DNA of 14,479 nucleotides from an uncultured Ruminococcus sp. GTDB taxonomy: Bacteria > Bacillota > Clostridia > Oscillospirales > Ruminococcaceae. Positions within the stretch are counted from its first letter, which is position 1. The number at the start of each line of letters is the position of its first letter. The notes beneath the pieces are model-generated. The model did not search any database, had not been told where the DNA came from, and saw nothing but the letters and a program-made list of their open reading frames with translations. Made by a program: the position numbers and the translations under genes. The stretch spans positions 1 through 14,479 of the forward strand of contig CALANW010000072.1 of the NCBI GenBank assembly GCA_937926145.1. The letters run 5' to 3'. Positions 6,142 through 14,307 of this stretch are shown here, piece by piece.

Positions 6142-7776
6142 TTATTCAACCGAAATAATATAATAGTACACCGGCTGTCCGCCGTTGACGTTCATTACTT
6201 CCACTCTGTCACCGAATTTTGTCTGGATAAGTTCGGTGAGTGCTTCGGTATTTTCGTCGTCGGTATCAGCGCCGCTGATTATAGTGACGAATGAAGATTC
6301 GCCCGTTATCATTTTCTTGATAAGCTTATATGCGGCTTTGGTTACTTCCTTATCGGTAACGGCGAGCTTTCCGTTTTCAAGTCCGAGTATCTCGCCCTTT
6401 TTGATATTCTTTCCGTCGAAGTCGCTGTCGCGCGCTGCGAATGTTACAAGTCCTGTTGAAACGTTCTCGAGGGCTTTTGACATATTCATACGGTTGGATT
6501 CATAGTCAGCGGACGGGTCGAAGTTCATCATTGCGGTAAGACCCTGCGGTATTGTTTTCGTCTGGAGGACGCAGACACGTCTGTCGGCGAGCTTTACTGC
6601 CTGCTCGGCTGCCATAATGATATTTTTATTGTTCGGGAGGACGAAAACTGTTTCTGCTGGGGTTGCGAGGATAGCTTTGAGGATATCGTCGGTGGAGGGG
6701 TTCATTGTCTGACCGCCCGTTACGATATTATCCGCGCCGAGGTTGGTGAAGAGGTCTTCGATGCCTTTTCCCGAGGCCACGGCTACGAAGCCGAACGGCT
6801 TTTCGGGTGCGGCAGGAGTGAACTCGCGCACCTTCATAACAGCGGCTTCTTTCTGCTTATTCTTATGCTGGTGGCGCATATTGTCTATTTTGAGATTTGT
6901 GAGTGCGCCGAAGAGAATAGCTTCTTCGATAGCCTTTCCAGGGTGGTCGGTATGGACGTGGACTTTGATTATATCCTCGTCTTCGACGGCAACAACGCAG
7001 TCGCCGATCGTTTCGAGAAATGCTCTCAAGCGTGAAGCATCGGGGCAGTCGGGGTTCTTGTTTACGATGAATTCCGTACAGTAGGTGAAGTTGATCTCCT
7101 CGTCAAAGTCGCCGACCGCGGTCTTGGAGGTGGAGTTTTCCTTTGTTTTTTCATCTTCAACGGCTTTTCCGCCGCTGAAAACATCGAGCATTGCGCGCCA
7201 GATGATGATAAGTCCCTTTCCGCCTGCATCGACCACGCCTGCTTTTTTGAGGACGGGGAGCATTTCGGGGGTCTGTGCGAGTGCTTTATCCGCTTCGTCG
7301 CAGACAGCTGTCCAGAGCTGGACTTCGTTTTCGGCTGTCGGTGCGAGCTGCGATGCTTTTTCCGATGCGAGTCTTGCAACTGTGAGTATCGTACCCTCGG
7401 TCGGGTTCATTACGGCTTTATATGCACCTTTTACGCCGAGTTCGAGCGCATTTGCGAGGTCTGCGCAGCCGATCTCGTTCTTGCCCTTAAAGGCTTTGGA
7501 AAATCCTCTGAACAGGAGGGAGAGGATAACGCCTGAGTTTCCTCTTGCGCCTCTCAACAGGGCGGCAGCGGCTGTATCTGCTGCTGCGGACGCGGTGCAG
7601 TTGTCGTTCATCACTTCAAGCTCGCGCATTGCATTGCCCATTGTCATAGACATATTTGTACCAGTATCTCCGTCTGGAACGGGGTAGACGTTGAGTTCGT
7701 CCACGGCACGTCGGTTATTGGAGATCGATGCGGCACCCGATATAAAAGCTTCTCTGAGCATTTTTCCGCTTATCAC
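6142..7776 (-). CDS. fakA: DAK2-domain kinase, FakA/YloV family
   Basis: A 544-aa protein with the full length and order of FakA. FakA phosphorylates fatty acids held by FakB, giving acyl-phosphate for phospholipid synthesis. The N-terminal DhaL/DAK2 nucleotide-binding domain (about 1-200) has NVYPVPDGDTGTNM with metal-binding Asp35 and Asp37, and LRGARGNSGVILS (74-86). VVDAGGKGLI closes this domain. The middle part contains VHVHTDHPG (His273, His275), conserved in the family, and a C-terminal domain follows. The start is a GTG at 7776: CCCCTTT at 7788-7794 gives AAAGGGG 11 bases upstream, and the MISGKMLREAFISGA opening matches family N-termini. An internal ATG five codons later is the alternative. 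It lies 42 bases after the Asp23 gene, as in many Firmicutes. No FakB gene is in the window, so the fatty-acid role is by homology. Confidence 0.93.
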   Translation of the reverse strand: MISGKMLREAFISGAASISNNRRAVDELNVYPVPDGDTGTNMSMTMGNAMRELEVMNDNCTASAAADTAAAALLRGARGNSGVILSLLFRGFSKAFKGKNEIGCADLANALELGVKGAYKAVMNPTEGTILTVARLASEKASQLAPTAENEVQLWTAVCDEADKALAQTPEMLPVLKKAGVVDAGGKGLIIIWRAMLDVFSGGKAVEDEKTKENSTSKTAVGDFDEEINFTYCTEFIVNKNPDCPDASRLRAFLETIGDCVVAVEDEDIIKVHVHTDHPGKAIEEAILFGALTNLKIDNMRHQHKNKQKEAAVMKVREFTPAAPEKPFGFVAVASGKGIEDLFTNLGADNIVTGGQTMNPSTDDILKAILATPAETVFVLPNNKNIIMAAEQAVKLADRRVCVLQTKTIPQGLTAMMNFDPSADYESNRMNMSKALENVSTGLVTFAARDSDFDGKNIKKGEILGLENGKLAVTDKEVTKAAYKLIKKMITGESSFVTIISGADTDDENTEALTELIQTKFGDRVEVMNVNGGQPVYYYIISVE

Positions 7777-7818
7777 TATTTATTATTCCCCTTTCGGTAT
7801 TAAGCGCTGAAAAGCACT

Positions 7819-8178
7819 TTATTCAAGCATACCGTCGATGAAGACGGAGATCTTTGATATCTTGAGTTCTGTTTTATCTTCGACCGTATAGCGTATCTTA
7901 TGTGAAAGATTTTCGGTAACGGCGGAGATGTTCGTTCCGTAAAGAACGGAGATATGCAGCGAAACGGTGATCTTGTTGTCAGCGCCGACCGACAGCTTCA
8001 CGCCGCGTCTGCCCTTTATATCCGCTTTTTTGAAAAGGCTGACAAGATGATATTTCTTTGTATCGACAGGGTTAAGGTCAGCAACGCCGAAGCACTGTGA
8101 CGCTGTATGGCTTATGAGCGAAACAAGGTAATCCTCGGAGATACCGATCTTGCCGAGATAATTTTCAACTGTGATCAA
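7819..8178 (-). CDS. Asp23/Gls24 family protein (YloU-like)
   Basis: A 119-aa Asp23/Gls24 (DUF322) protein, a family of small, mostly cytoplasmic, membrane-associated proteins linked to envelope stress. Typical features are the ITVENYLGKIGISEDYLVSLI opening, GVADLNPVDT, RRGVKLSVGADNKITVSLHISVLYGTNI and the C-terminal KISVFIDGM. The start is probably the TTG at 8178, since AAGGAG (8188-8193) lies 9 bases before it. An ATG three codons upstream (8187) touches the AAGGAG directly and could not be used well. It is the first gene of a two-gene operon with fakA, a neighbourhood widely conserved in Firmicutes. No membrane segment is visible. Confidence 0.9.
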   Translation of the reverse strand: MITVENYLGKIGISEDYLVSLISHTASQCFGVADLNPVDTKKYHLVSLFKKADIKGRRGVKLSVGADNKITVSLHISVLYGTNISAVTENLSHKIRYTVEDKTELKISKISVFIDGMLE

Positions 8179-8209
8179 TAGGATCATCTCCTTATAGTCA
8201 TATAAATCA

Positions 8210-8238
8210 ATTATAACATATCCGCTCCGATTTTTCAA
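8210..8238 (-). promoter_or_regulatory. Promoter of the Asp23-fakA operon
   Basis: On the minus strand, TTGAAA (8238-8233), 17 bases and TATAAT (8215-8210), preceded by TGT to give an extended -10 (TGTTATAAT). Transcription would start near 8203, leaving a leader of about 25 bases with AAGGAG. Confidence 0.85.
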
Positions 8239-8325
8239 GTGTTTGAGCAATTTTCGATACAAAAACGGCTTTGTTTAACAAAACATAAGAAAATTAGACA
8301 AGTTGCTGAAAAGATTAAAAAACTA

Positions 8326-8354
8326 TTGCTTGTTTTTTGAATATATGCTATAAT
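8326..8354 (+). promoter_or_regulatory. Promoter of the hybrid sensor kinase gene
   Basis: TTGCTT (8326-8331), a 17-base spacer and TATAAT (8349-8354) with an extended -10 (TGCTATAAT). The predicted leader is about 83 bases. A second TATAAA at 8403-8408 lacks a good -35 and is less likely to be used. Confidence 0.75.
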
Positions 8355-8443
8355 ATTTTTAATAATCAAAATGGGTGAATCGTATCTTTTTTGTTGATAT
8401 GGTATAAAATAGATCTGATACAGAGCGGAGATGAAATATATCT

Positions 8444-11400
8444 ATGGGCAAAGCGAAAAGCGAAAAGAGCAGAACTTTGAAGCTTATAGCAGGTTTTTTT
8501 GCGGCTGTGATACTTATACAGGGGTTAATATACGTTATTTCGGCAAATTCGCACGAAATGTTCAGGCAGATAAACCGTGAAGCGGAGCAGAATCTTTACA
8601 ACTCAGCTGTAAAGCAGAGCGTTTTGCTGAAAAACAAGCTGCACGGATTTTCCGATATGTCCGATGAGGTGACTGATGCGAATGTTGTGCTTTCGGGCAT
8701 TCTCAGCAAGAGGGGCATTTCTGCTGAGGCATTTCTTTCCGATCCCGGTGCGCAGGATATGTTTATCGAAAAATACGCCGGTGAGCTTATAGACTATATG
8801 TCGGAATGTTCGCCGAGCGGTGTATTTATGCTGCTTTGCGGTGATTCCGATTTTCTGACGAATGAGACATACCGAGGACTTTTTATAAAGGACGCTGATC
8901 CCGATTCGGCAGATGATTTCGATACTGTGATGACGAGGGGAAGCAGATCCGTTTCGGTACATTACAACATTCCGCTCGACATAAACTGGACGAGTGATTT
9001 TGAATTCAGCAAGAGTGATGCGGCGAAGTACAGATTTTTCATTGAACCTGTTACGGCGGCGCGCAAAGACCCGAGCCGCAAAAGCAGCTATTACGGCTAC
9101 TGGGCAGACAGCTTTGTATTCGATGACGGAAGCAATGAGCGCATAATAACCTATTCCGTACCGCTGATATATGAAAAATCGGTTTACGGTGTTGTTGGCA
9201 TAACGCTTTCCTGCTCGCGTTTGAGCGAGATGCTTGGGGAAGAGGCTTCCGACAGGGGATTGGTACTTTTCAGCTCTAAGAAATACACTGACAATGAAGA
9301 TTTGAGCGGTATCGTTCAGGCTATGAGCAACATAAATTCGGTGAAAAATATTGCTTCGGGAAGTCAGATAAATCTTGCTCCTGCGGAATACTCTGACATT
9401 GCTTACACTGCGGACGGCATTGAACTTGAAGACGGCAGGGCATACTGCACGGCGAGTGAAGTTCAGCTTTACAGCAGTGATTCATATTACGAGAACACTT
9501 GGTACATAGCGGCTGTTGAAGGTGAAAACAGCATTTACAGCGCTTATGAATATATGCGCAGGCACTACAACGTAACGATGATAATAATGTCGGTTTTCGG
9601 ACTTGCGTGTGCGATAGCGTTCGTTGTGGCTGTGGCAAGATCGTTCACGAAGTTCCGCGATGCGGTAAAGTCGCTCGTCGGAAAGGACAAGACTGAGCAA
9701 AAGGTTTCATTCAGAAACAAGGAACTTGCGGAGCTTTACGAGCAGGTCAGCGATATGGCTGATGAACGCCGTGAGGCTGTGCTTACATACGAGGGTGAGC
9801 ACGAGCTTTGCTCGATAGCGTTAAGGTCGTCCAACAGCAGTATTTTCCAGTACATTAATGCGGAAGATGTTTTTATCATATTCCATTTTGACAAGGACAG
9901 AAAGCATTGCTTTGCACGAAGAAGCGTATTCAACAACTTCCGCAAGCGTGTAATGGAGGGTGAGGTTTGTCCCGAAGAGGACATCAACACGGTAGTTTCT
10001 TTCCTTGACGGACAGATGAACGATTCGTTCAGGACGAGGGTCTACACGAAGGACAAGGCGATAATCTGGGATCAGGTCATGGGCAAGGCTGTTATTGAAA
10101 ACGGCGAAGTTGTCAGGGTCGTTGCCTGCGTAAAAAACGTTACGGAAACGGTACTTGAAGAGCAGCGTCAGCAGGTGCTTGCGAGCCGTGACAAGATAAC
10201 GGGCTTCTATGACAATGATTACGGATACATACTTGCGAAGAAACAGGCACTTGAAAACGACGGAAGGTTCGCGATAGTAATTTTCTCCCTTAAAAATGTA
10301 AATGAATTTATCCGAAGCGAGGGTTCATATTATTTTAACGGAGTTATGGAAGAGATAGCGTCGATAATTCGTCTTTTTGAATCCGAAGGAAACATTATAT
10401 GGAGAATGTCTGTATCGGATATTGCTGTATTTGTGCCGAGCAATTTGGAGGGCGATAAAGGCGAAAATCTGAACAAGGCTCTTTCATATATTGACAGAGT
10501 TTATTCATCGGAGGACGATGCTTCGATATACTGCGGAATAGGAATTTTCCAAGGCGGAAAAGCTTCGGAATTTGCTGATGCGGTGGATAATGCGCGCTTG
10601 GCGAGCCTTGCTTCCGAGATGCCGTCTTACCCGAGGATAACATATTACCGCGAGGCGCAGTTCGATCTTTCGGTAAGGGCAAAGCTTGCGGCGTCGAATT
10701 ATGAATCGAGTGCAGGCATAAGCGAGCTTGAAAGTGAATACAATCCTACCGACAATATGGTTTCCTACACCATTAATATGCTCGAAAAATCGAAGAAACT
10801 CACCAAGGCTATCGACATCATCTTCTGCAAGATCGGACGAATGCTCGATCTGGAGAGGATAGCATTCTTCGATATGAACCGTGACCGAAGCTCGGTGCGT
10901 GTTTTCCGCCAGTGGAGCAGGTACGGAAAGATAAAGATAGTTGACAGTGCATTTTCACTCGGAGAGGGATTTGACGAGCTTATAAAGATGCTTTCGGCGA
11001 AGGAAAATATCATTGCCGACAAGAATTTCTATGCTTCATCGAATGAGCTTTCGTCGTTCATTGCAATGCTTCGTGATGAGGGCAAGGTTCTTATAACGCC
11101 GGTATTCTACAACGGTGCGCCGTATGCGTTCCTTGCGTTCAGTGCGGTTGAGCGTGAGCATCGTGAAGCTTCGATAAAGTCTATGGCGGAGCTTTCGAGG
11201 GTAATTTCGGCGCAGGTAATTTCATCGAGAACGGCTTCGGAGAATGTTGCGAGAAGTGAATTCTTCTCGAAGATGTCGCACGAGATAAGAACGCCGATGA
11301 ACGCGGTCATGGGCATAACGAGGATACTTCTCGACAGCTGCGAGCTGAATGATGAAACGCGCAGCTATGTTGAGCAGATCGACAGTTCTTCGCACTATCT

Positions 11401-12376
11401 GCTTGAACTTATCAACAGCAATCTTGAACTTTCAAAGATCGAGAGCGGAAAAATGGTCGTCAACAGTCTGCCGTTCGACTTGCAGACGCTTATTGATGAC
11501 ACGGAAACGATAATCCGCGTTCAGACCGAGCAGAAAGGCTTATATCTTGCGGTTGAGGGAACTATTGAGCATCGCTATGTATTCGGCGACAGCTTAAAGC
11601 TTCGTCAGGTGCTTATAAACATACTCGGAAATGCGCTGAAATTCACTCACAATGGCGGAATAACGCTGACGGTAAATGAAACGGGCGTGAACAACGGCAA
11701 TGTTTGTCTGCATTTCTCCGTTAAGGATATGGGTATCGGCATCAGCCACGAAAACATTGAAAAGATATTTGATTCGTTCGAGCAGCTTGACGGCAGGATA
11801 ACTGCAAAGTACGGCGGAACGGGTCTTGGACTTGCGATAAGCAACGCTTATGTATCGATGATGGGCGGAAAGCTCAATGTTGAGAGCGAACTCGGAAAGG
11901 GTTCGGAGTTCTACTTTGATCTTGCACTGCCGATAGCTGACAAGTCAAAGGTCGAGAGTGAAACTGCGGAAAATGAAGATGTTTCCATTGAGGGACGCAG
12001 GCTTCTTCTTGCGGAAGATGATGAGATAAACAGAATGATAGCGGTAAAGCTGCTTGAACACGAGGGACTTGTCATTGAAACCGCAGAAAACGGTGAGGTC
12101 GCTGTACAGAAATTTACCGATTCGGCGGAAAATCACTATGATGCGATACTTATGGATATTCGTATGCCCGTTATGGACGGACTTGAAGCGACGCGGAAGA
12201 TACGAAGCCTTGACCGTGCCGATGCGAGGGCAATTCCGATAATCGCTTTGACGGCGAATGCTTTTGACGAGGACATCAAGAAATCGGCGCAGTGCGGAAT
12301 GAACGGACATTTGTCAAAGCCTATTGACATAAGGCAGATACGCAGAGTTTTAAAGGCGGCTTTAACAAAACGTTGA
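8444..12376 (+). CDS. Membrane-bound hybrid sensor histidine kinase
   Basis: A 1310-aa hybrid kinase. The order is: basic N-terminus and membrane segment 1 (about 12-34), a 340-residue outside domain of dCache-like look (YSVPLIYEKSVYGVVGITLS), membrane segment 2 (about 377-400), a PAS-like region (about 455-575), and a GGDEF-fold domain opening at DKITGFYD (583). There the active-site loop reads RMSVSDIAVF (654-663) instead of GGDEF, so it should not make c-di-GMP. A GAF-like region (about 775-935) follows, then HisKA with SHEIRTPMN (His946), HATPase with N1059/N1063, DMGIGIS (1095-1101) and GGTGLGLA (from 1124), and a C-terminal receiver with acidic pocket 1191-1193, phosphoacceptor Asp1238, Thr1270 and Lys1292. 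All catalytic residues are present, so phosphorelay should work. The ATG at 8444 is 13 bases after GCGGAG, rather far. No output-domain response regulator or HPt protein adjoins it. The ligand is unknown. Confidence 0.94.
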   Translation: MGKAKSEKSRTLKLIAGFFAAVILIQGLIYVISANSHEMFRQINREAEQNLYNSAVKQSVLLKNKLHGFSDMSDEVTDANVVLSGILSKRGISAEAFLSDPGAQDMFIEKYAGELIDYMSECSPSGVFMLLCGDSDFLTNETYRGLFIKDADPDSADDFDTVMTRGSRSVSVHYNIPLDINWTSDFEFSKSDAAKYRFFIEPVTAARKDPSRKSSYYGYWADSFVFDDGSNERIITYSVPLIYEKSVYGVVGITLSCSRLSEMLGEEASDRGLVLFSSKKYTDNEDLSGIVQAMSNINSVKNIASGSQINLAPAEYSDIAYTADGIELEDGRAYCTASEVQLYSSDSYYENTWYIAAVEGENSIYSAYEYMRRHYNVTMIIMSVFGLACAIAFVVAVARSFTKFRDAVKSLVGKDKTEQKVSFRNKELAELYEQVSDMADERREAVLTYEGEHELCSIALRSSNSSIFQYINAEDVFIIFHFDKDRKHCFARRSVFNNFRKRVMEGEVCPEEDINTVVSFLDGQMNDSFRTRVYTKDKAIIWDQVMGKAVIENGEVVRVVACVKNVTETVLEEQRQQVLASRDKITGFYDNDYGYILAKKQALENDGRFAIVIFSLKNVNEFIRSEGSYYFNGVMEEIASIIRLFESEGNIIWRMSVSDIAVFVPSNLEGDKGENLNKALSYIDRVYSSEDDASIYCGIGIFQGGKASEFADAVDNARLASLASEMPSYPRITYYREAQFDLSVRAKLAASNYESSAGISELESEYNPTDNMVSYTINMLEKSKKLTKAIDIIFCKIGRMLDLERIAFFDMNRDRSSVRVFRQWSRYGKIKIVDSAFSLGEGFDELIKMLSAKENIIADKNFYASSNELSSFIAMLRDEGKVLITPVFYNGAPYAFLAFSAVEREHREASIKSMAELSRVISAQVISSRTASENVARSEFFSKMSHEIRTPMNAVMGITRILLDSCELNDETRSYVEQIDSSSHYLLELINSNLELSKIESGKMVVNSLPFDLQTLIDDTETIIRVQTEQKGLYLAVEGTIEHRYVFGDSLKLRQVLINILGNALKFTHNGGITLTVNETGVNNGNVCLHFSVKDMGIGISHENIEKIFDSFEQLDGRITAKYGGTGLGLAISNAYVSMMGGKLNVESELGKGSEFYFDLALPIADKSKVESETAENEDVSIEGRRLLLAEDDEINRMIAVKLLEHEGLVIETAENGEVAVQKFTDSAENHYDAILMDIRMPVMDGLEATRKIRSLDRADARAIPIIALTANAFDEDIKKSAQCGMNGHLSKPIDIRQIRRVLKAALTKR

Positions 12377-12382
12377 CGGCGG

Positions 12383-12589
12383 CGGGGAAGCCCCGCGGCA
12401 AGTTCGCGCCGCGCTACACTTCGTTTCGCTCATTTTGGGAGAAATTAAGTTTATGTTCGCGAAGATAGTTATTGGATAGCTTAACTGATCGGAACTTATG
12501 GTGAAACCCCGCGGCAAGTTCGCGCCGCGCTTCACTTCGTTTCGCTCGTTTGGGGTGAAATTAAGTTTATGTTCGCGGACGGCGGTTGG
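12383..12589. repeat. Tandem GC-rich repeat, two units (A and B) after the kinase gene
   Basis: Two copies lie 116 bases apart, measured at their shared CCCCGCGGC block (12391 and 12507). Each runs CCCCGCGGCAAGTTCGCGCC, then CGC(T/A)TCACTTCGTTTCGCTC-like sequence, then GAAATTAAGTTTATGTTCGC. Internal hairpins are CGGGG-AAG-CCCCG (unit A only) and GCGGC/GCCGC around eight bases. The array begins 6 bases after the kinase stop. The same family recurs at 14308-14479. Confidence 0.85.
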
Positions 12590-12606
12590 TTGACAGTCTA
12601 AAAATA

Positions 12607-12642
12607 AAGACCGCATAAGCTATGGGCGGCTTATGCGGTCTT
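12607..12642. other. Perfect 14-bp hairpin in front of the transporter gene
   Basis: AAGACCGCATAAGC (12607-12620) pairs perfectly with GCTTATGCGGTCTT (12629-12642) around an 8-base loop. On the plus strand no T run follows, so it is a poor terminator for the kinase transcript. On the minus strand it is followed by TTATTTTT. It ends 21 bases before the transporter ATG, so it could affect translation or mRNA stability. A TTGACA at 12590 with a weak CATAAG 18 bases later would put a promoter overlapping it; this is doubtful. Confidence 0.6.
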
Positions 12643-12663
12643 ATACTTTGGGTGAAAGAGAAA

Positions 12664-13527
12664 ATGAAAAGCAAAAATAAGGCAATACTATATATTATAT
12701 GTTCGGCGTTCTGCTTTGCGGTGATGAACGCTTCGATACAGCTTGCGGGCGATCTTCCGTTTATGCAGAAGGTATTTTTCCGTAATTTTGTGGCTGCGAT
12801 AGCGGCGTTCATCATACTGAAAAAGAATCACATCAAGATAACCTGCAAAAAGGAAAACCGCATATATATGTTTTTGAGGGCATTTTGCGGAACGCTCGGA
12901 ATGATATGCAATTTTTACGCGATAGATCATCTTATGCTTGCGGACGCTTCGATGCTCAACAAGATGTCGCCGTTCTTTGCGGTGGTGTTTTCGGCGATAA
13001 TACTCAAAGACAAGCCGACGGTATTTCAGCTTTGTGCGGTACTGACGGCGTTTGTGGGAAGCTTATTCATAATAAAGCCGACATTTGCGAACGCCTCGCT
13101 TTTCCCGTCGCTGATAGGATTTCTTGGTGGACTTGGAGCAGGTGCGGCTTATGCATTCGTGAGCAAGCTCGGCAGGGGCGGAGAGAAAGGCCCTGTGATA
13201 GTGTTTGTATTCTCGGCATTTTCCTGCGTTACGGTGCTGCCGTATGTGATACTGCATTTTGTTCCGATGAGCTTATATCAGACGCTTATGCTGCTTCTGA
13301 CGGGATTTTCTGCGGCAGGCGGTCAGTTCTCGATAACGGCGGCATACACTCACGCTCCTGCGAGGGAGGTTTCGGTCTTCGACTACACGCAGATACTTTT
13401 CTCGACGCTGTTGGGATTTTTCCTTTTCGGGCAAGTTCCCGACAAGTGGAGCTTTGTCGGATACGGCATAATCATTTTGGCGGCGGTATCGATGTTCTTA
13501 TACAACAACAGAAAAGTTGTAAAATGA
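12664..13527 (+). CDS. DMT superfamily (EamA) transporter
   Basis: A 287-aa inner-membrane protein made almost entirely of hydrophobic helices, about ten in two EamA repeats (residues 5-140 and 150-280). Typical points are the first-helix stretch NKAILYIICSAFCFAVMNAS, FFRNFVAA, the ADASMLNKMSPFFAVVFSAIIL block ending the first repeat, and the matching VSVFDYTQILFSTLLGFFLFGQVPD in the second. Such proteins export or import metabolites such as amino acids and nucleotides; the substrate cannot be told. I chose ATG 12664. An in-frame ATG at 12622 lies in the loop of the hairpin at 12607-12642 and has no ribosome binding site. The site before 12664 (GTGAAAGAGAAA) is weak too. The gene sits between the kinase and the ANTAR regulator but shares no overlap or obvious operon link with them. 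Confidence 0.92.
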   Translation: MKSKNKAILYIICSAFCFAVMNASIQLAGDLPFMQKVFFRNFVAAIAAFIILKKNHIKITCKKENRIYMFLRAFCGTLGMICNFYAIDHLMLADASMLNKMSPFFAVVFSAIILKDKPTVFQLCAVLTAFVGSLFIIKPTFANASLFPSLIGFLGGLGAGAAYAFVSKLGRGGEKGPVIVFVFSAFSCVTVLPYVILHFVPMSLYQTLMLLLTGFSAAGGQFSITAAYTHAPAREVSVFDYTQILFSTLLGFFLFGQVPDKWSFVGYGIIILAAVSMFLYNNRKVVK

Positions 13528-13583
13528 AGCTAAACTAACTTTATATTGCAAAAAAACATATAAAAATATTATTAAAAGTTTAA

Positions 13584-13615
13584 TTTTGCAGGATTTAAAA
13601 TAAAATCCTGCAAAA
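13584..13615. promoter_or_regulatory. Perfect 13-bp inverted repeat next to the ANTAR promoter
   Basis: TTTTGCAGGATTT (13584-13596) and AAATCCTGCAAAA (13603-13615) are exact inverse copies separated by 6 bases. The repeat ends 4 bases before the -35 of the ANTAR promoter. The T run comes before the G/C core and the A run after it on the plus strand, opposite to a terminator. An operator or a bidirectional transcript end are both possible. Confidence 0.6.
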
Positions 13616-13619
13616 ACTA

Positions 13620-13648
13620 TTGACAAAATCAAATTAGTATGTTATTAT
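13620..13648 (+). promoter_or_regulatory. Promoter of the ANTAR regulator gene
   Basis: TTGACA (13620-13625), 17 bases and TATTAT (13643-13648), preceded by TGT as an extended -10. Transcription from about 13655 would give an 80-base leader. TATAAC at 13646 would need a 20-base spacer and is less likely. Confidence 0.82.
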
Positions 13649-13663
13649 AACCTTGTCAGCCAA

Positions 13664-13701
13664 GGAAACGGCAGTGATACTGCGGTATAATTATCGTTTC
13701 C
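13664..13701 (+). other. Stem-loop in the ANTAR gene leader
   Basis: GGAAACG (13664-13670) pairs with CGTTTCC (13695-13701), enclosing a small hairpin GCAGT-GAT-ACTGC (13671-13683). A run of seven T follows at 13713-13719, 11 bases past the stem, so this is not a standard terminator. The inner loop has three bases, so it is not the AxxGxx hexaloop pair known as an ANTAR target. It matches no riboswitch I know. Confidence 0.5.
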
Positions 13702-13734
13702 CGAAAAGATGATTTTTTTGAGAGGAGTGCGAAA

Positions 13735-14307
13735 ATGTCAGGTTCAAAGGCTCTTGTTATATCTTTGAATGAAGAAATGCGAGATAATCTTGCTTTGACG
13801 GTGAAGTCCTGCGGCTTCGGTTCGATATCCGTTTCGGACGGAAGCAATGCAAGAAACATTGTCACAGACTGCGAATTTGATCTGATAATACTCAACACTC
13901 CGCTTGCGGACGAATACGGTTTGGAGCTTGCGGCATTTATAACGGAGAATACTGCAAGTGCGCTCATCGTAACGGCGGCACAGAAAAATTATGACGAGAT
14001 CTACCGAAAGATAGGCGACAAGGGCTGTTACATACTCTCGAAGCCTTTCACGAAGTCAGTTCTTGTTCAGGCTGTAAATTTCACGGTTTCCGCGAGGAAA
14101 AAGCTTCTTGAAAATGAAAAAGAGCGCAGGGAGCTTGAAAAGAAGCTTTACAATTTAAAGCAGATAAACCGTGCAAAATGCGTACTTATCCAGTACCTTC
14201 GAATTACCGAGGAGGACGCTCACAGGCAGATACAAAAGCGAGCTATGGATCAGCGTGTTCCCGAGGTCGAGGTTGCGCTTGACATTTTAAAAACCTACGA
14301 AATGTAG
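13735..14307 (+). CDS. ANTAR-domain regulator with a pseudo-receiver domain
   Basis: A 190-aa AmiR/NasR-type protein. Residues 5-110 have the receiver fold but lack its chemistry. The acidic pocket of the first strand is replaced (ALVISLNEEM), and the phosphoacceptor position is Asn54 (DLIILNTPLADEYG). Thr80 and Lys103 (SKPF) are kept. A coiled coil follows (about 117-143, rich in Glu and Lys). The ANTAR domain fills about 140-187 (INRAKCVLIQYLRITEEDAHRQIQKRAMDQR...VALDIL). ANTAR proteins bind RNA hairpins in leaders and prevent termination. Control here is probably by ligand or a protein partner rather than phosphorylation. AGAGGAG (13721-13727), 7 bases before the ATG, fixes the start. In clostridia such proteins often accompany nitrogen metabolism genes; none is visible before the window ends. 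The stop abuts a tandem repeat. Confidence 0.92.
   Translation: MSGSKALVISLNEEMRDNLALTVKSCGFGSISVSDGSNARNIVTDCEFDLIILNTPLADEYGLELAAFITENTASALIVTAAQKNYDEIYRKIGDKGCYILSKPFTKSVLVQAVNFTVSARKKLLENEKERRELEKKLYNLKQINRAKCVLIQYLRITEEDAHRQIQKRAMDQRVPEVEVALDILKTYEM

Noticed and set aside
8431..8580. Alternative ATG at 8431 upstream of the kinase start
   Set aside because: It is in another frame, abuts the GCGGAG site directly, and its translation is not kinase-like and soon stops.
12383..12589. CRISPR array
   Set aside because: The repeats are about 117 bp units in pairs, similar along the whole unit, with no short repeat and variable spacer pattern and no cas genes.
12885..13538. A 217-codon plus-strand frame inside the transporter gene
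   Set aside because: It is out of frame with the hydrophobic EamA product, has no ribosome binding site and gives a cysteine- and arginine-rich, non-family sequence.
13655..13734. Known riboswitch or ANTAR two-hexaloop target in the ANTAR leader
   Set aside because: The small hairpin has a 3-base loop, no second hexaloop is present, and no riboswitch core that I know can be fitted.
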